Shown here piece by piece: positions 1-11,832 of a stretch of 64,000 nt of DNA. Origin of the DNA: Cryptomeria japonica (Eukaryota > Streptophyta > Pinopsida > Cupressales > Cupressaceae); assembly GCF_030272615.1 (NCBI RefSeq), contig NC_081413.1, forward strand, positions 183,410,951 through 183,474,950, given 5' to 3'. The position numbers and the translations under genes were made by a program. A model generated the notes under the pieces. It made no database searches and was not told the DNA's origin. It saw nothing but the letters and a program-made list of their open reading frames with translations. Position 1 is the stretch's first letter. Each line of letters starts with the position of its first letter.

Positions 1-891
1 GGAATGGCCTTCCAGTGAACCCACTTACTCTAATGTATGTAGAGCGTTGGGTTTGAAGGAACCAACAACTCCACTCATTGACCATTTTCATAGCCTCTAC
101 TGAAATTCTATATCCTACATCACCTGTCAATTTACAAATGATTGCATATATAAATGCATCATTTATTCTTTTGAAGTGAAACTTAGCCCGTGTAATGGGG
201 AGCTAAGTATAATATTCCCACACCCTTTTCTGTCCTGGCTCTTCTCCCAACTTGCCTTCTTTATTAAGACCTCAATATTTTCCAACTCATGCCACTACCC
301 ATATAATATTAGAAGTCATAAATAATTTCTTCGTTTGCAGTACTATAGTCAACTGGTAGTGAATGTTGTCTAAAACAATTTGTGCCCAGTCAAAGTATTC
401 CTTCCCTATCAAAATTGTGTGCATATAATGAAACATCCATGAATGAAAATGTCGGCAATCTGGTTTACCAAAAGTACCACTTAGCGTGATTACTAAACAT
501 TTTGGTGCATCTTTAAAGTCTACCATAAGGATGTTTGTTTCTTTAAGGCCCGTTTTTCTAGGTTCCTGTAGCCAAGCCTCATTAATGTGGTTCTTATAAT
601 TTGAGGCATTCTTTTTAAATATGGAGGTTGCCTCCTCTTCTGTAGTCTAGTGTACCTCATCCATTTTTGGAATACCAAATGTCATACCAATCATCTCAAG
701 CGAGAGATCTATTATCACATTACCCGCCACATCCACACACTTTCTAGTCTCCTGATTATAATATTGAGCTATTGTGATGATCATCTTAAGAGATTGCATA
801 GCCTACGGGAAGATTGTGGCTTCAACCAGTCCAGATCTCTTTATCCATTTGTATGATGCATTTAGATTAGTCTGATTAACTTCCTTTCTGT
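1..891 (-). pseudogene. Inverted 5' fragment of the unrecognised large coding region
   Basis: The minus strand of the left arm encodes the same protein as the right arm. A 79-codon open stretch (526 down to 287) begins VDFKDAPKCLVI and matches FKDAPKYLVI in the right arm near 1576-1605. The left copy is better preserved here: it keeps an uninterrupted segment with FDWAQIVLDNIHYQL, where the right copy has shifted frame. No function is recognised. It is a broken copy and not expected to be expressed as a protein. Confidence 0.6.
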
Positions 892-1071
892 CACCCATTA
901 TATCTCATTATCTAGCTTGGATACCAAGGTTTGACCCTAGTATTGGTACTTCACTGTGGGTGGGTTTTTCTCCAATTTAATCTTCGTATCGGTCACCCAT
1001 TGCATCTCATTATCTAGCTTGGATACCAAGGTTTGACCCTGGTATTGGTACTTCATTGTGGGTGGGTTTTT
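892..1071. repeat. Tandem duplication, about 102-bp period, in left arm
   Basis: The block beginning CACCCATTATATCTC at 892 recurs from 994 (CACCCATTGCATCTC) through the same TAGCTTGGATACCAAGG and GTGGGTGGGTTTTT words. Only the second copy has a partner in the right arm next to the loop, so the duplication is specific to the left arm. Confidence 0.8.
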
Positions 1072-1294
1072 ATCCCTAAATTGGATAAAAACCCACCCAC
1101 AATGAAGTACCAATACCAGGGTCAAACCTTGGTATCTAAGCTAGATAATTAGATACAATGGGAGATCGATACTGATGTAGGGCACAATTGAGATAGAATA
1201 CATCAAAAAGGAAGTGGCTCAGACTAATCTAGATGCACCATACAGAAGGATCAAGAGATCTGGATTGGTTGAAGCTACAATCTTCTCGTAGGCT

Positions 1295-4200
1295 ATGCAA
1301 ACTCCTGAGTTGATCCTCACCATAGCTCAATATTATAATCAAGAGACCAAAAAGTGTGTGGATGTGGTGAGTAAGGTGATAATATATCTCTCACCTAAGA
1401 TTATTGATATGACATTCAGTATTCCAGAAATGGAGGAGGTACAACAAACTATAGAAGATGAGGCAACCTCCATATTTAAAAATAATGCCTCAAATTATAA
1501 GCACCACATGAATGAGGCTTGGCTGGAGGAACCTAGAAAAATAGGCTTTAAGGCAACATATATCCTAAGGGCAGGCTTTAAAGATGCACCAAAATATTTA
1601 GTAATCATGCTAATTCATGCCTTGGTAAACCAGATTGCCGATATTTTTATTCATGTATGTTTTATTACATGCATACAATTTTGATAGGGAAGAAATGCTT
1701 TGACTAGGTGCAAATTGTTTGAGACAATATTCACAACTAGTTGACTACAGTACTTTAAAAAAAAGAAATTATTTATGACTTCTTATATTATATGGGTAGT
1801 GGCACGAGCTGGGAAAAATCCAGGTCTTAATAAAGAAGACAAGTTGCGAGAAGAGCCAAGACATAAAAGGGTGTGGGAATATTATACTCATCTCCCCATT
1901 ACACCGGCTAAGTTTCACTTCAAAATAATAAATGATGCATTCATATATACGATCATTTGTAAATTGACAGGTGATGTAGGATATATAATTTCACCAGAGG
2001 CTATGAAAATGGTCAAAGAGTGGGGTTGTTGGTTCCTTCAAAACCAACACTCTACATACATTAGAGTAAGTGGGTTCACTGGAAGGTCGTTCCTCCTTCC
2101 TAGATTTTGAAGCAACATAATAACAATTCTTGAGTATACAAGGCAAATTGTGGGGTTTCTTTCACTTTTGACCCTTAAACACAAAACCGGGGTCACATTC
2201 CCTATCTCACTGGAGTACTATTCTTGTCAGAATCTGCAAGCAGCTAAGGTAGTCAAACAGGAACTGCAGGACCTCAGTTTAAAGGAGTTGGATTATGCAA
2301 GAGATAAATATGATCCCTTAGGAAAACTGAAACAAATGATGCCTCTTTCATATCCGGGTCACCAACCAGCCTTGGAAGACTTTTGGATAGATATGCAGGA
2401 CAATTTTGAGGTTTGGGAAAGGATGTATCATAGATTGACAGTTCCTCAAATCATGAACTTTAGTATAGAAAACAACATCCCCAAGGATCTTATAGATGAT
2501 GGAGAGGTACTCTATTTAGTATAAAATGAAAAGGGGATTGATAAGAGACCACTCTCTCATATCTGGTGATCAGATCAGGAAATTGTTGATGTAGATGCAA
2601 TTTCAGAAAAGGTGATAGAAAGAACAATGCAGTGGTTGGGTTTGAGGATTAAGCCAAGCACCACAAAAGAAAAGAAGAAAGGTAGGGCTACTAATAATCC
2701 TGAATCCAAAACAACCAAGGAGTATACCAGAAGGACAAGATCAAAATCAAGAAAGAATACTCCTATTGATCCTAAAACCGTTGCACAAACAATTGACAAT
2801 CAAGAACTCAAGAGGAAGATTGATACAAAAATGAAAGAGTCACAATTAGTCAAAACAACCGCTGAGAATGAGATAACCACTGGATTACAAGAAATTCCAC
2901 AAGCTTCCATCCATCCTATTGTTCCAACTATTGCGAGCGTGCCAGAAGATGGTACTTCGCATGCTAAAACCACTGAAGAGCAAGTTCCTCCTACGACGCA
3001 GACACCAACAGCTGTTTCCGTTCCAACACATGAATAGGTAATTATTCATAATATTGAAACTGAATCTGATCAAGATGATGAACCCATTGCAGTAATTACT
3101 TGAAAGAATAAAGGGGAAACAAAGAAAAGGCAACCCACTGTAGTTCATGCAACACCTAAGGGCCAAGAGGAACCTGAAATTCAAGTGCAACCTATGAAGG
3201 TGCAAGTGCAACTGATGGAGGAAGAGGGACATGAAGAACAAGATGAAAGACTGGTCCTTACTCCTCAAGATCAAGAGGTGTTACTCAAACAATTGGAAGG
3301 AGATGGACAGAAACAAACATATGAAACAGAAAAGGTATTTGAGGAGGAGGTTACCGAAAAGTTAGAACAGTTATCTAAACAATAACAATTAACTCTGGAT
3401 CAAGTCCTTAAAGTGAACCTTGCTCAACAAGTAGCTCAACTTCTATAGTAGCCACAAGATCCTCCTCTTCAGCAAGAGCGTGAACTGCAAGAAGAGGAAG
3501 AGCCAAAACAACAATAGGAAACATGTAGGGTTACTACAGAGGTAACAGTGCAAAGGGGAGATCAAGATGATAGTATGCCATAATGGATAAGTTTTACCTT
3601 TTCTAAGAAGAAGAAAGTTGTCTTCCTGAACATCACTTTGCAACAAGCAATTACTGAGTCACCAAGGAGAGCCAGAAGGCTAAGAAAATCCATCATCTCT
3701 CAAGGAAAGACTCAGGTGAAGTAATTGCCAGCATAGTAGCTCCCGTGCCCAAACCAGATACTGAAGGGCAGCCTCAAGCCACCTCAAAATATCAAGTATC
3801 AGAGTTCAATTTTGGTAAACAAACCAAGTGGGGAGAGATTTCTACTTTAGTTTCTGTGACTTCCACTGTTCAGACTAGGATGGAGAAAGAACATAAGACC
3901 AAACTAGAAGTTAAAGCACAACTAAGGCAATATAAACAATTGATCATGGAGATAGCCAAGACACTTGAATCCAAAGTAGATGACACCTTGACATCTACTT
4001 CATCTCTCCCACAAGGTGATATAAAATCATCATATGAGATGAGGAAAGTGGCAACAATAGTCAAAACATGGGCTCAAGATTAGTTGAGAAAAATCAAAAT
4101 GTTCTTGCAAGATATAATGGAGGTATTTGAAAAAGCCCATTTCAATGAGAAGGTTCTTATTGATTGTTCTGCATAGTGGGAACAACAAATCCTTAAGTTC

Positions 4201-4755
4201 TGAAGGCAACAAAAGATACTTAAGAAAATCCAAAGACTGGGAGAGGAGATCATTGCAAAGGAGGACCTATTGGGAGGAGAAAGTATCAATAGCCTGCAAT
4301 CATGCATAGATATTTTGGACTTAAAGATAGAGATAATGGAGCAATGTCTCATCAAGGTTCTCAAAGAACATCCTCCAATCATCAACATGCTTGAACAATA
4401 TGAGCAATTCATCATCAAACTGCTAAGGAAATATGGGTATAACCTTAAGAAAGGTGGAGTAGTGAATCAAGAAACCATACTTAGTAGGTGGGATTCTTAC
4501 ATGACTGACCACTTTGCATCCATTGTTGAGTTCAACATAGAAACAATGAATATATACATGTATGTGGTATTCCAGTGTCAGGCAGCTGAGGCAATGATTG
4601 ATGAAATTGTCAGTAGGATAGAGAGTACAAAGGACGTACTCAGAGTATCCAAATTATGGATGGAGTATATTGTTGACCCACCTGTTGCCTCCATAGACTG
4701 CTTCATCGACAACTACCAAAACTATGAGAAAAATAAAAGACAAACAGGTAGTTAG
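1295..4755 (+). pseudogene. Decayed large coding region, unrecognised family
   Basis: About 1100 codons can be followed in one frame from 1295 to 3385 and then, after one frameshift between 3385 and 3745, in a second frame to a TAG at 4753-4755. Several in-frame stops interrupt it (for example after 1683, 2109, 2523, 3036 and 3384). The N-terminal half looks globular; around 2650-2770 there is a Lys/Arg-rich stretch (KEKKKGR, RRTRSKSRK) that could be a nuclear signal; 2820-3400 is Glu/Gln/Pro-rich; and 3860-4700 looks helical and may form coiled coil. This order (globular, basic, acidic low-complexity, helical tail) is like the protein encoded inside the giant LTRs at 21288 and 34935, though I see no convincing residue-level match. 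It may be an accessory ORF of a retroelement. Function unknown. Confidence 0.55.
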
Positions 4756-5744
4756 TCATATAATGCATATTATTTAAATCAATATCTCCACCTCAACCAC
4801 TACAGTATTAACTATCACTTCTTGTCTCACTTGCTTTTATTTTGCATCATCCTTGCATGATTTGAAGGTCCTGGAGCTGATGCATCATCAAGAACATGAA
4901 CTAAAAGCACCAATTTAGTAATAGTTAAGTGGAGTTCATAGGCAATGACTTTCATGTCAACTGCAACTCCCATCTTTTTGTAACTGAATCTTAGGTAGGA
5001 TTTATTCCTGGGATGTAGGTATGAAACACTATAAATTGTAAAGTTTGGGGCCATTTAGAGGGTCTGTGAATTGATGATTCAGGGCCATTTAGCTAGAGAA
5101 TTTATACTTATTATGCAATTCCTTGCTCAAAACTATTTTGTTATTCATTTTTCAAAGATTTATACAAAAGCAACTTGTGGATTGCCTGATCTGCAATAGG
5201 TGTTTTCGCAGTTGATGTTCTTTGTAATTTGGTATCTTCTCTCATTCTAATCAACATCTTGTCCTTCTAGTTTTATTATAAATTATGAATCATATTATGC
5301 ATGTGAATGGTATATGAGGATGAAATAATAGAGCAATTTTATGATCTTTTGATATCCAATTCCCTTTATATGTGAGTTGACTGACTTTGCATGTTTGCTG
5401 GAATGTTCTTTAAAATGTTGATTGAATGTTATTGATAATACTCCTCTGTCATACACCAACTTTGTAATTCGCTCAGTTGTTAAGAATTGGTTTTGTTATT
5501 GTCTCTTGTTACCCTGACCAATCTTTTGACATTTCTTTATTAAAGTTAAAATTAAAAAAATACAAAAAAAGGATTTTGTTTGTTTTGTTCCAACCAGCAG
5601 GCCCCTTAATAGGTACAGTTACATCAGCCACTGAGTTACCCAACACCGTCATGACTTGACTACAAAGACCTTGGAGTTGTTAGTCTTTAAGATTGACTCA
5701 TTTTCAGGAGAGGTGGTATACGCTCTCATATCCTACCTGACTGT
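4756..5744. other. Spacer without recognisable gene
   Basis: AT-rich DNA after the decayed coding region. The only open stretches are short (75 and 60 codons) with no recognisable motif. It could be the downstream part of the element that carried the preceding coding region, but I see no LTR end, primer site or terminal repeat. Confidence 0.5.
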
Positions 5745-5950
5745 TGGAGAGTGTGTCAAAACACCTGTCAATAGGTATTTTCTTACCTAGTAAATATTTT
5801 ATACATGCTAGATTTTGGATAATGTAATAATAATGTGACAATTATTCAATAATTATTGTAACATTTTATAGTATTTTTAACCTTAGGAGTTTCAAAAGAG
5901 CCCATTATCTCACTAGTGGTCAATCTAGTTGATCTAAATAATTGCCATGG
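5745..5950 (+). repeat. Dispersed repeat, copy 1
   Basis: The words TTTTCTTACCTAGTAAATATTTTATACATGCTAG-like, then TTATTCAATAATT, then TTTTTAACCTTAGGAGTTTCAAAAG (about 5779-5900) recur in the same order at 6367-6472 and then at 7597-7630. Copy 2 is split by the minus-strand LTR at 6473-7595. Identity is roughly 70-80% by eye. Confidence 0.6.
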
Positions 5951-6329
5951 AGTTGAAGATGTTGATAGGGATATAAATTCACCTAAATAAAAATAGATTA
6001 GAGGTAAGAATTTGTTAAGAGACATGTAGATGAAACCAAATATATCCTAAGTTAGTAGTTGATATTAAAGAAACTACAAGAAGGAATATAAAGAATATTA
6101 GGTTTGGATGAAGGAAATAGGACTTAAGGATGATACATGGATTCTAAAGAATAATCATGTTGGTTGGGGTGGCCACCACAACCTATCTTACTTAATTTTG
6201 AGGACTATGCTCTAAATTTTATTACATGGGATTTATGATGTAGGAGTGTTTTAAGGGTTGGGCAATCTTTCATCACCCAAAAATATTTATTTCATTTTTT
6301 GTAGGTTTCTTATGATTTTCTACTTGTTA

Positions 6330-6472
6330 GAGTACCATTGTAGTTGATAGTTCCACGACAAGCCATTTTTCTTACCTATTCAATATTTTAGACATTCTAG
6401 ACTTCGGATCATATGATAAAAATATGGCCAGCATTCAATAATTAAAACTTAACATTTGACAATACATATTTT
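6330..6472 (+). repeat. Dispersed repeat, copy 2 (left part)
   Basis: Matches copy 1 (TTCTTACCTA, ATTTTAGACATTCTAGA, ATTCAATAATT). The rest of this copy, beginning TTAACCTTGGGAGTCTCAAAG, resumes at 7597 beyond the inserted LTR, which fixes where the LTR entered. Confidence 0.6.
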
Positions 6473-7595
6473 TGGAATCAAGGAACACTAAGAGGAGGGG
6501 GTGAATCAATGTTTTGCAACTTTTAACTTTCTTAACTTGTTCTTTCAACCATTTAATGCAAATGAACAAAAGAAAGATGTAGAAACACAAAGCAATTAGC
6601 AACAACACCATAACACCAAGATTTATAAGTGGAAAACCCGGTCAAGGGAAAAATCATGGTGGGAATGAGACCCACAAAATGAGTATACTCTGTTAAAAGT
6701 ATTACAAGGGAATGCACATGCATTCAAGCACACTGCCTAGAGCTCACTGCTCAAAACAAAGAAGGGCTACAACCCTAGGAAGACTCACTTTCTTACAAAA
6801 TCTTTTACAAAAGATAATTGGAATGTCTGAACTGAAAAACAACATCTACAAATGCCAAAGTATAGTTCTGGTTAAGAACAAAACTCTTAATCTCACACTA
6901 CATAATTACACTACTCTGTTCCATTGATCTGCAATATTCAGGAGCAAAAATCCTTCACTTGCACACGTGAAACTATGCACAATCGATCACAAACGCTTTC
7001 CACACACATACCAATATATAAAATGGTCATATCCATCGGTCTTATATATCCACATCATGAAATTAGGTCTTCTACATGTCGGCTTCAAGAACACTAAACA
7101 AATAATGAAACATGCATACATAGTCGGCTCAATCCGAACTCCAATGCATATGCAGACCAAAAACTATTGCCCACACACTTCCCAAATGTCGGCTAAATAT
7201 CCTCGATCACAAAAACAATCACCAAAATTACTCCATCAATTCCACACGACGATCAACTATCCAAGACGACCATACTACACTATTCAACCCCAAAAATTGT
7301 ACATCAAATCTTCTTACTCACATGACAATCATCACCGGAGGCTAAGATTCTGGAATAAGGTACTCCAGACATCTAATTATCTTTCCCTAGCTCTGCAACA
7401 CAAAATATTCAACAGAAATGAAATGCCAACCAAAATACTACACTCTACCGGATGCTCTACTCTATCTCACCGAACTTAACCAAATCTTCCTTCCGACTTT
7501 CAATTGGATCAGATCACACACTACGGATGGAATAACTGACTTGGGTTGCCATCAATGACAACACTGGATGACCTGAGAAGTGTTTCTTGTCAACA
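6473..7595 (-). mobile_element. Probable solo LTR, Copia-type, minus orientation
   Basis: Read on the minus strand it starts TGTTGACAAG at 7595 and ends GATTCCA at 6473 (TG...CA). Near its 3' end it has the CCCCCTCCTCTTAG block also seen at the ends of the LTRs at 12526 and 51012, a U5 block (GGTTTTCCAC on the minus strand, near 6631-6640), a TATATAAG promoter-like box near 7045-7055 and GTTGTCATTGATGG near its 5' end. It splits the dispersed repeat described at 5745/6330, so its ends are supported by the empty-site comparison. Target duplication is not clean (ATTTT against ATTAA). Confidence 0.65.
7045..7055 (-). promoter_or_regulatory. TATA-like box of minus-strand LTR
   Basis: The minus strand reads GATATATAAGACC here, about 540 bases inside the LTR from its 5' end, the usual area for the LTR core promoter. 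Position only; no start-site evidence. Confidence 0.35.
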
Positions 7596-7630
7596 ATTAA
7601 CCTTGGGAGTCTCAAAGGCGCTCATGGTCC

Positions 7631-8360
7631 AAACCAAATTAAGTTTTACTATATATATCTTGTCACACATGATATTCACCCTACTATCGTTTGGATTAGA
7701 AAACTAATGTGTAACAAGCCTTATCAACTAGAATATTTTAAGTTGGGTATAGGAAAGGTTATCAAGGAAGGTTCACAACCCTTTGGTTGGTGTTAACCTG
7801 TCATGAGAAAGAATCCATATAATTAAGAAGGTCAACTCTTCAAAATAAGGTAGAGCATATAGATATAGCCCGTGTTATGAAATTTAGGTTTCCCATTGAA
7901 GTAATTAGCACATAGCTTGCAATTATGTTAGATTGTAAGAATCATTCTTAAACTTTAACTTCAAATCGATAACATACTTAATTGTGGCATGTATGTTTTG
8001 AATAACTTTGTCATTTGATAATAATATCATTGATTTACATCTCATTTATCTTCTATCTACTTTCATTGTGTGTGTTTTGTGAACATTTTTATTATTTATG
8101 TTTAGGTTGTGCACAAATAGATTATCTTTCATTAGAATCTCTATGTATGATTGCATCATATCCCCTTACAATTTTTAACCTCAATTAAATATATATTGAC
8201 TATAGATTACTCTTAAAAATATTGCATATGCTTATCAAATGAAACTCCTTATAACTCTCAATACTTTTTAAAAATAAAATATACTTATTACATATCATCA
8301 CATTCTTTGAAGTTGAATAATTATCTTACTTATAACAATATCATCCTCTCAATAGTGTCA
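7631..8360. other. AT-rich spacer
   Basis: No open frame with recognisable coding features, no repeat structure apparent, high A+T. Confidence 0.5.
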
Positions 8361-8363
8361 TCT

Positions 8364-8890
8364 CCCTGAAGAAGCCAAAGCCAAAGCCAAAGCCATATAT
8401 ACCCCTCAATAAAAATGTCCAAACTCTTTATTGTAAAAAAATAAACTATTCTTATCTTTTAAAAAAGCCAAACCAAATAAACTACCCTCAATAATATGAC
8501 TAAATTCTTCATCATCATCAACATCTTGATAGTTCATGTCTCCCTAAAAAAGCCAAAGTCATTTAAACTACCCTCAATCAAATTCTCAAATCTTTCACCA
8601 TCATAATCGTAATAATTCTTCTCTCTCAAAACAAGCCAAAACCATATAAATCACACTCAACAATATCTATAACCATTACCATAACTTCAAAGATCAATAT
8701 CTACAAGATTCTTATCTCCCTTAAAAAATTGAAACCACTTAAAATAATGCACCATCAACCTCTCAATTACTCTTATCTTCATAAACAAAAATAGAACCAC
8801 AAGAACAATTCACCATCAACCTCTCAACAAATTTTATTTCCATAAACAAACCAAACTAAAACCATACAAAGAGCATAACACTTCTCTCCA
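8364..8890 (+). repeat. Degenerate tandem repeat, about 85-bp unit
   Basis: A unit of the form AAAAAGCCAAA-CCATATAAACTACCCTCAATAAT, followed by a TCTTCATCATCAT and TCTTATCTCCCT segment, recurs with starts near 8370, 8463, 8546, 8632, 8724 and about 8795-8860. Later copies are the most diverged. At the first copy GCCAAA is itself repeated three times (8374-8391). Confidence 0.65.
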
Positions 8891-8965
8891 TGAAAAGCCA
8901 AACCATGAATTAGATGCTTCTAATCTTTCTCCCATTTGGGTGGGCAATCACAAAGAATTTACCTT
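8885..8965 (+). repeat. Short duplicated segment, copy 1
   Basis: CATGAAAAGCCAAACCATGAATTAG, then CATTTGGGTGGGCAATCACAA, matches 9475-9562 in the same order (AAAAAGCCAAGCATGAATTGG, then CATTTGGGTGGGGGAATCACAA). Confidence 0.6.
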
Positions 8966-9474
8966 CATAAACAAACAAAAACATAGGGGAAGCGTACCAA
9001 TAGCTGTTATAACAAATTTTGTGCACCCACAAATTCATTTTTGATGATTTTGTTGTTGTTGTTGGTGTTGTTGTATATGCATGCAAATTAACTGCTGATA
9101 GTTATTGTTTTGAGTTTTGGATAGTAATGATACACAATGTGGGATCTATTATGTATGTAAAGGTCAAAAAATTGTCATTTCAAATCGTTGCTTGATACCT
9201 ACTTAAAGATGCCCCAATAAACTTGCACTACAACCACTGTAAAAATTGTCAATACTTATGCATAAATGCCCCAGTGTGCAATGGTACCAATAAAGTTACA
9301 CAACTCCTCCAATTAAAATCCAAAAATTCTAACCATGAAAAGTAAAAGAGCGACTATTAATATATGTAAAAAAAAAAATTGAACTTTTAATTATTTTTTT
9401 AATTTCTTTAAAATTAATAATTAAAAATGAAAAAAAAATGAACGATAATTGAAACATAAAGAGATGCTTCTTTT
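8966..9474. other. AT-rich spacer
   Basis: No gene seen; contains GTTGTTGTTGGTGTTGTTG near 9050-9072 and an A/T homopolymer-rich stretch at 9360-9440. Confidence 0.5.
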
Positions 9475-9562
9475 TAACTCTTCTCCCCCATAAAAAGCCA
9501 AGCATGAATTGGGTAGGCTAGATGCTGTGAACTTTCCTCCATTTGGGTGGGGGAATCACAAG
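9475..9562 (+). repeat. Short duplicated segment, copy 2
   Basis: Partner of 8885-8965; it adjoins a stretch of higher GC that begins here. Confidence 0.6.
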
Positions 9563-9667
9563 ATAAAGAAGAGGGATGAGGCCCCACATATGGCGAAGTG
9601 ATCCAATTCTCTGTTCGACCATGGCCGGTCACAAAAGGTAGGTACCTAGTGAAAGTGATCCAAGTGC

Positions 9668-9865
9668 ATGCATTCATACCATATTGAAGTTCAAGATGAA
9701 GTGATGGAGGTCATTGGACGTACTGGTGTCGGTGAACAGGCACAGAATCAAAGAAAAGCAAGTAATGAAGCCGGAGGTTGTTATCCAAACGTCTCTTCAC
9801 ACAGTTTTTTAATAGCCAAAGCGCGTAGAAAAGTACAGAACCATAGTTTACATGATTTTCGTTGA
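9668..9865 (+). pseudogene. Possible gene scrap, unrecognised
   Basis: A 65-codon open frame in a stretch with more GC than its surroundings. It contains EVIGRTG, which resembles a short motif of ribosomal protein S28, but the following residues do not continue that match, so I do not assign it. It may be an exon piece or chance. Confidence 0.2.
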
Positions 9866-9977
9866 TGTACGTCAAATCAGAGTACTACAGAGTTACACGG
9901 CTTAGTGTCTATCCATTCATCATCAGAATACAGGGAGCACATTCATTCCACACAGCTGTCGAAAGCTGGGGACTAAA

Positions 9978-10166
9978 TTAAATCGCGCTGTGCAGCGCTG
10001 ATTTGAGCAATGGGTAAGGATTTGACATACACAATTTTTGTACGGTAATCAGTTGTCTCGGGCATGACATTTGGGAAGAGATACCAATTTGTACTCCCCC
10101 AAGAATCCTTACTGTAAACTTGGGAATGTACATTGGCTTGCTTTTGTGCCGACTTTCATGTAGCAA
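9978..10166 (-). pseudogene. Possible 3' gene fragment, unrecognised
   Basis: On the minus strand about 62 codons end at a TAA (9978-9980). The composition looks protein-like (KPMYIPKFTVRILGG, then QLITVQKLCMSNPYPLL) and the local GC is higher than in the flanks. There is no ATG at its upstream limit, so a spliced or truncated origin is possible. No family is recognised. Confidence 0.3.
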
Positions 10167-10196
10167 CGTTGGCCTTACGTATGTATTGTACGAAGT

Positions 10197-10946
10197 GTGA
10201 CTTCAACTTTTTTGCTTGAGTGGGTTGAATTGCAATTTCACACTGTAATAACGGAAATGAAAGGATGGGAAGCTTGGAAAAATTGGTTCCTTAGACAAAT
10301 TCCTTTTCATTTACCCCTTTCGGAGGATTTTGTAACGGTTTTGAGAAAGTTCTGTAGTAAATTTTTACATTTTGTAAAGTTGGAAACTCTAGTTATGATG
10401 TCCTAATCGTTTGACCCTTTAGTTATGTGACTGTTTGTAGTTCACATAATATAGGTTCACAATTCATTTTTGGCAGTCTTATGATTTTTTATTATAAAGT
10501 TCGAGAGAAATCATATTTACGGTTACAATGAGTCATCCTGAGGTTATTAACTCTTGGGTGAATCAATAACTTGCTTATATTGTGCATAATTCATTTTTAA
10601 CATTCTAATGATTTCTTATTATAAAAGCTAGGGAAAAATCATATTCATGGCCACAATAACCCATCTGATTCGTCTCGAGGCTAATAACATATGTGAATTA
10701 ATAATCCACTTATATTGTGCTTCAATAGTTTCTTGGAAGATAGTTGTCGAACAACCTCCAATCAAAGAAGGGAAATGAATATTTACAAAACTGTGTCCCA
10801 AAAGGTAGAGCCCAAACTACTTACAAGTCAAAGTTAATAGCATGCCATCACTATTTCTCTTACAACAACCCTCCTTCTTGACATATAGATTGTGGACTCT
10901 CAAGGAACTAACATTAAAATCCTATGACAGTGACACTATCTTGCTC
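10197..10946. other. Spacer left of candidate transposon
   Basis: No convincing gene. Two related stretches (10447-10580 and 10580-10720), each with TTCATTTTT-GGCA/AACA..CT.ATGATTT.TTATTATAAA and ATCATATT.A.GG..ACAAT, look like a diverged duplication of about 125 bp. Confidence 0.4.
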
Positions 10947-10950
10947 ATAG
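10947..10950 (+). other. Left 4-bp target duplication (ATAG)
   Basis: ATAG lies directly outside the left inverted repeat and again directly outside the right one (44172-44175). Confidence 0.5.
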
Positions 10951-10980
10951 GGGTATGTGCAGGATCATGGTGTGCCAAAA
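10951..10980 (+). repeat. Left terminal inverted repeat
   Basis: Matches the reverse complement of 44142-44171 at 25 of 30 bases; similarity continues after a gap as AGTGGCAATG against AGTGGTGATG. Confidence 0.6.
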
Positions 10981-11169
10981 CAGGCCCTTAAGTGGCAATG
11001 AAATTTCAGAAAATCGGAGTTATGCAACTTGACATGAAAATTTGAATAAGTTGTGAAGATTATTTTTAAAATATGTAAGAAGAGAATATATAGAAAATTG
11101 AATGTAGTTTCTAAGCTACTAGTTGTTTTTTGGAAAAAAAAAATCCTATTTGATGAAAATTTCAAATTT

Positions 11170-11515
11170 CAATGCAGTGGTACTAAAATTTTAGGAAAAA
11201 GAATACGTAGACGTATGTCTGACCACCCTAATCACAATCAAATCATAATATTTTTTTATAATATTTATAATATAAGTATTAGACTCATGTCCAGATGTGA
11301 CACATATTTTTTTAAATTTTTTATAAAGTAAATAATTATTTATGAATTTTTTACTACAGCTTTTCAGAAATTCAGAAACTCCTACGTCTGACCACCTTAA
11401 CTTGGTCAAAACCTTATGAATTTTTTTAAAAAAACTTTTCCTTATAGTAGACAAAAGCATAGGATGTGATGCATGTTTTGGATTCAAAAAATGTTATACC
11501 GTTTGAAAGTTATGA
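11170..11515 (+). repeat. Diverged tandem duplication, about 170 bp
   Basis: CGTATGTCTGACCACCCTAA (11211) and CTACGTCTGACCACCTTAA (11382), and ATGTGACACATATTTT (11295) and ATGTGATGCATGTTTT (11465), recur about 170 bases apart in the same order. Confidence 0.5.
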
Positions 11516-11832
11516 GTGTTTTTCAATCAGTCTATCAATCAGGACTATTGTCAGAATTCAATTAGAAAATAAATAATAATTATTTATTAAAGTCGAAATA
11601 AGACAAGCCTTATATTATTGGAAAGTTGAGAACGTTCTTAAAAAAAACTTTTTCCTTTTATCAATTTTGGCTACAAAAAAAGTCGTCAGCCACTAGTGTA
11701 AAGTCCGGAAAGTCAAGGAATACTGAAAAACACGTTTTTTCAGTTGACTTTCCAAGCTTGTCACTTCCAAGCCAAATCCCAAAGCATTCCCAAGCCGAAT
11801 TTTGAAATTTGAAAATTTTACAACAAAAATCG

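Larger units (their letters stand above)
1..2092. repeat. Long inverted repeat (fold-back), about 1 kb arms
   Basis: The sequence from 1 to 1075 is the reverse complement of about 1083-2092. The innermost stem pairs ATCC (1072-1075) with GGAT (1083-1086) around a 7-nt loop, and the outermost pairing visible is the AGTGAACCCACTTA block at the window start with its complement near 2065-2080. The arms differ by scattered substitutions and small indels, and the left arm carries one extra 102-bp tandem unit. The left arm probably continues beyond the window edge. Read by eye; percent identity not computed. Confidence 0.9.

Noticed and set aside
9668-9760. EVIGRTG similarity to ribosomal protein S28
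   Set aside because: Only about six residues match and the frame diverges at once.
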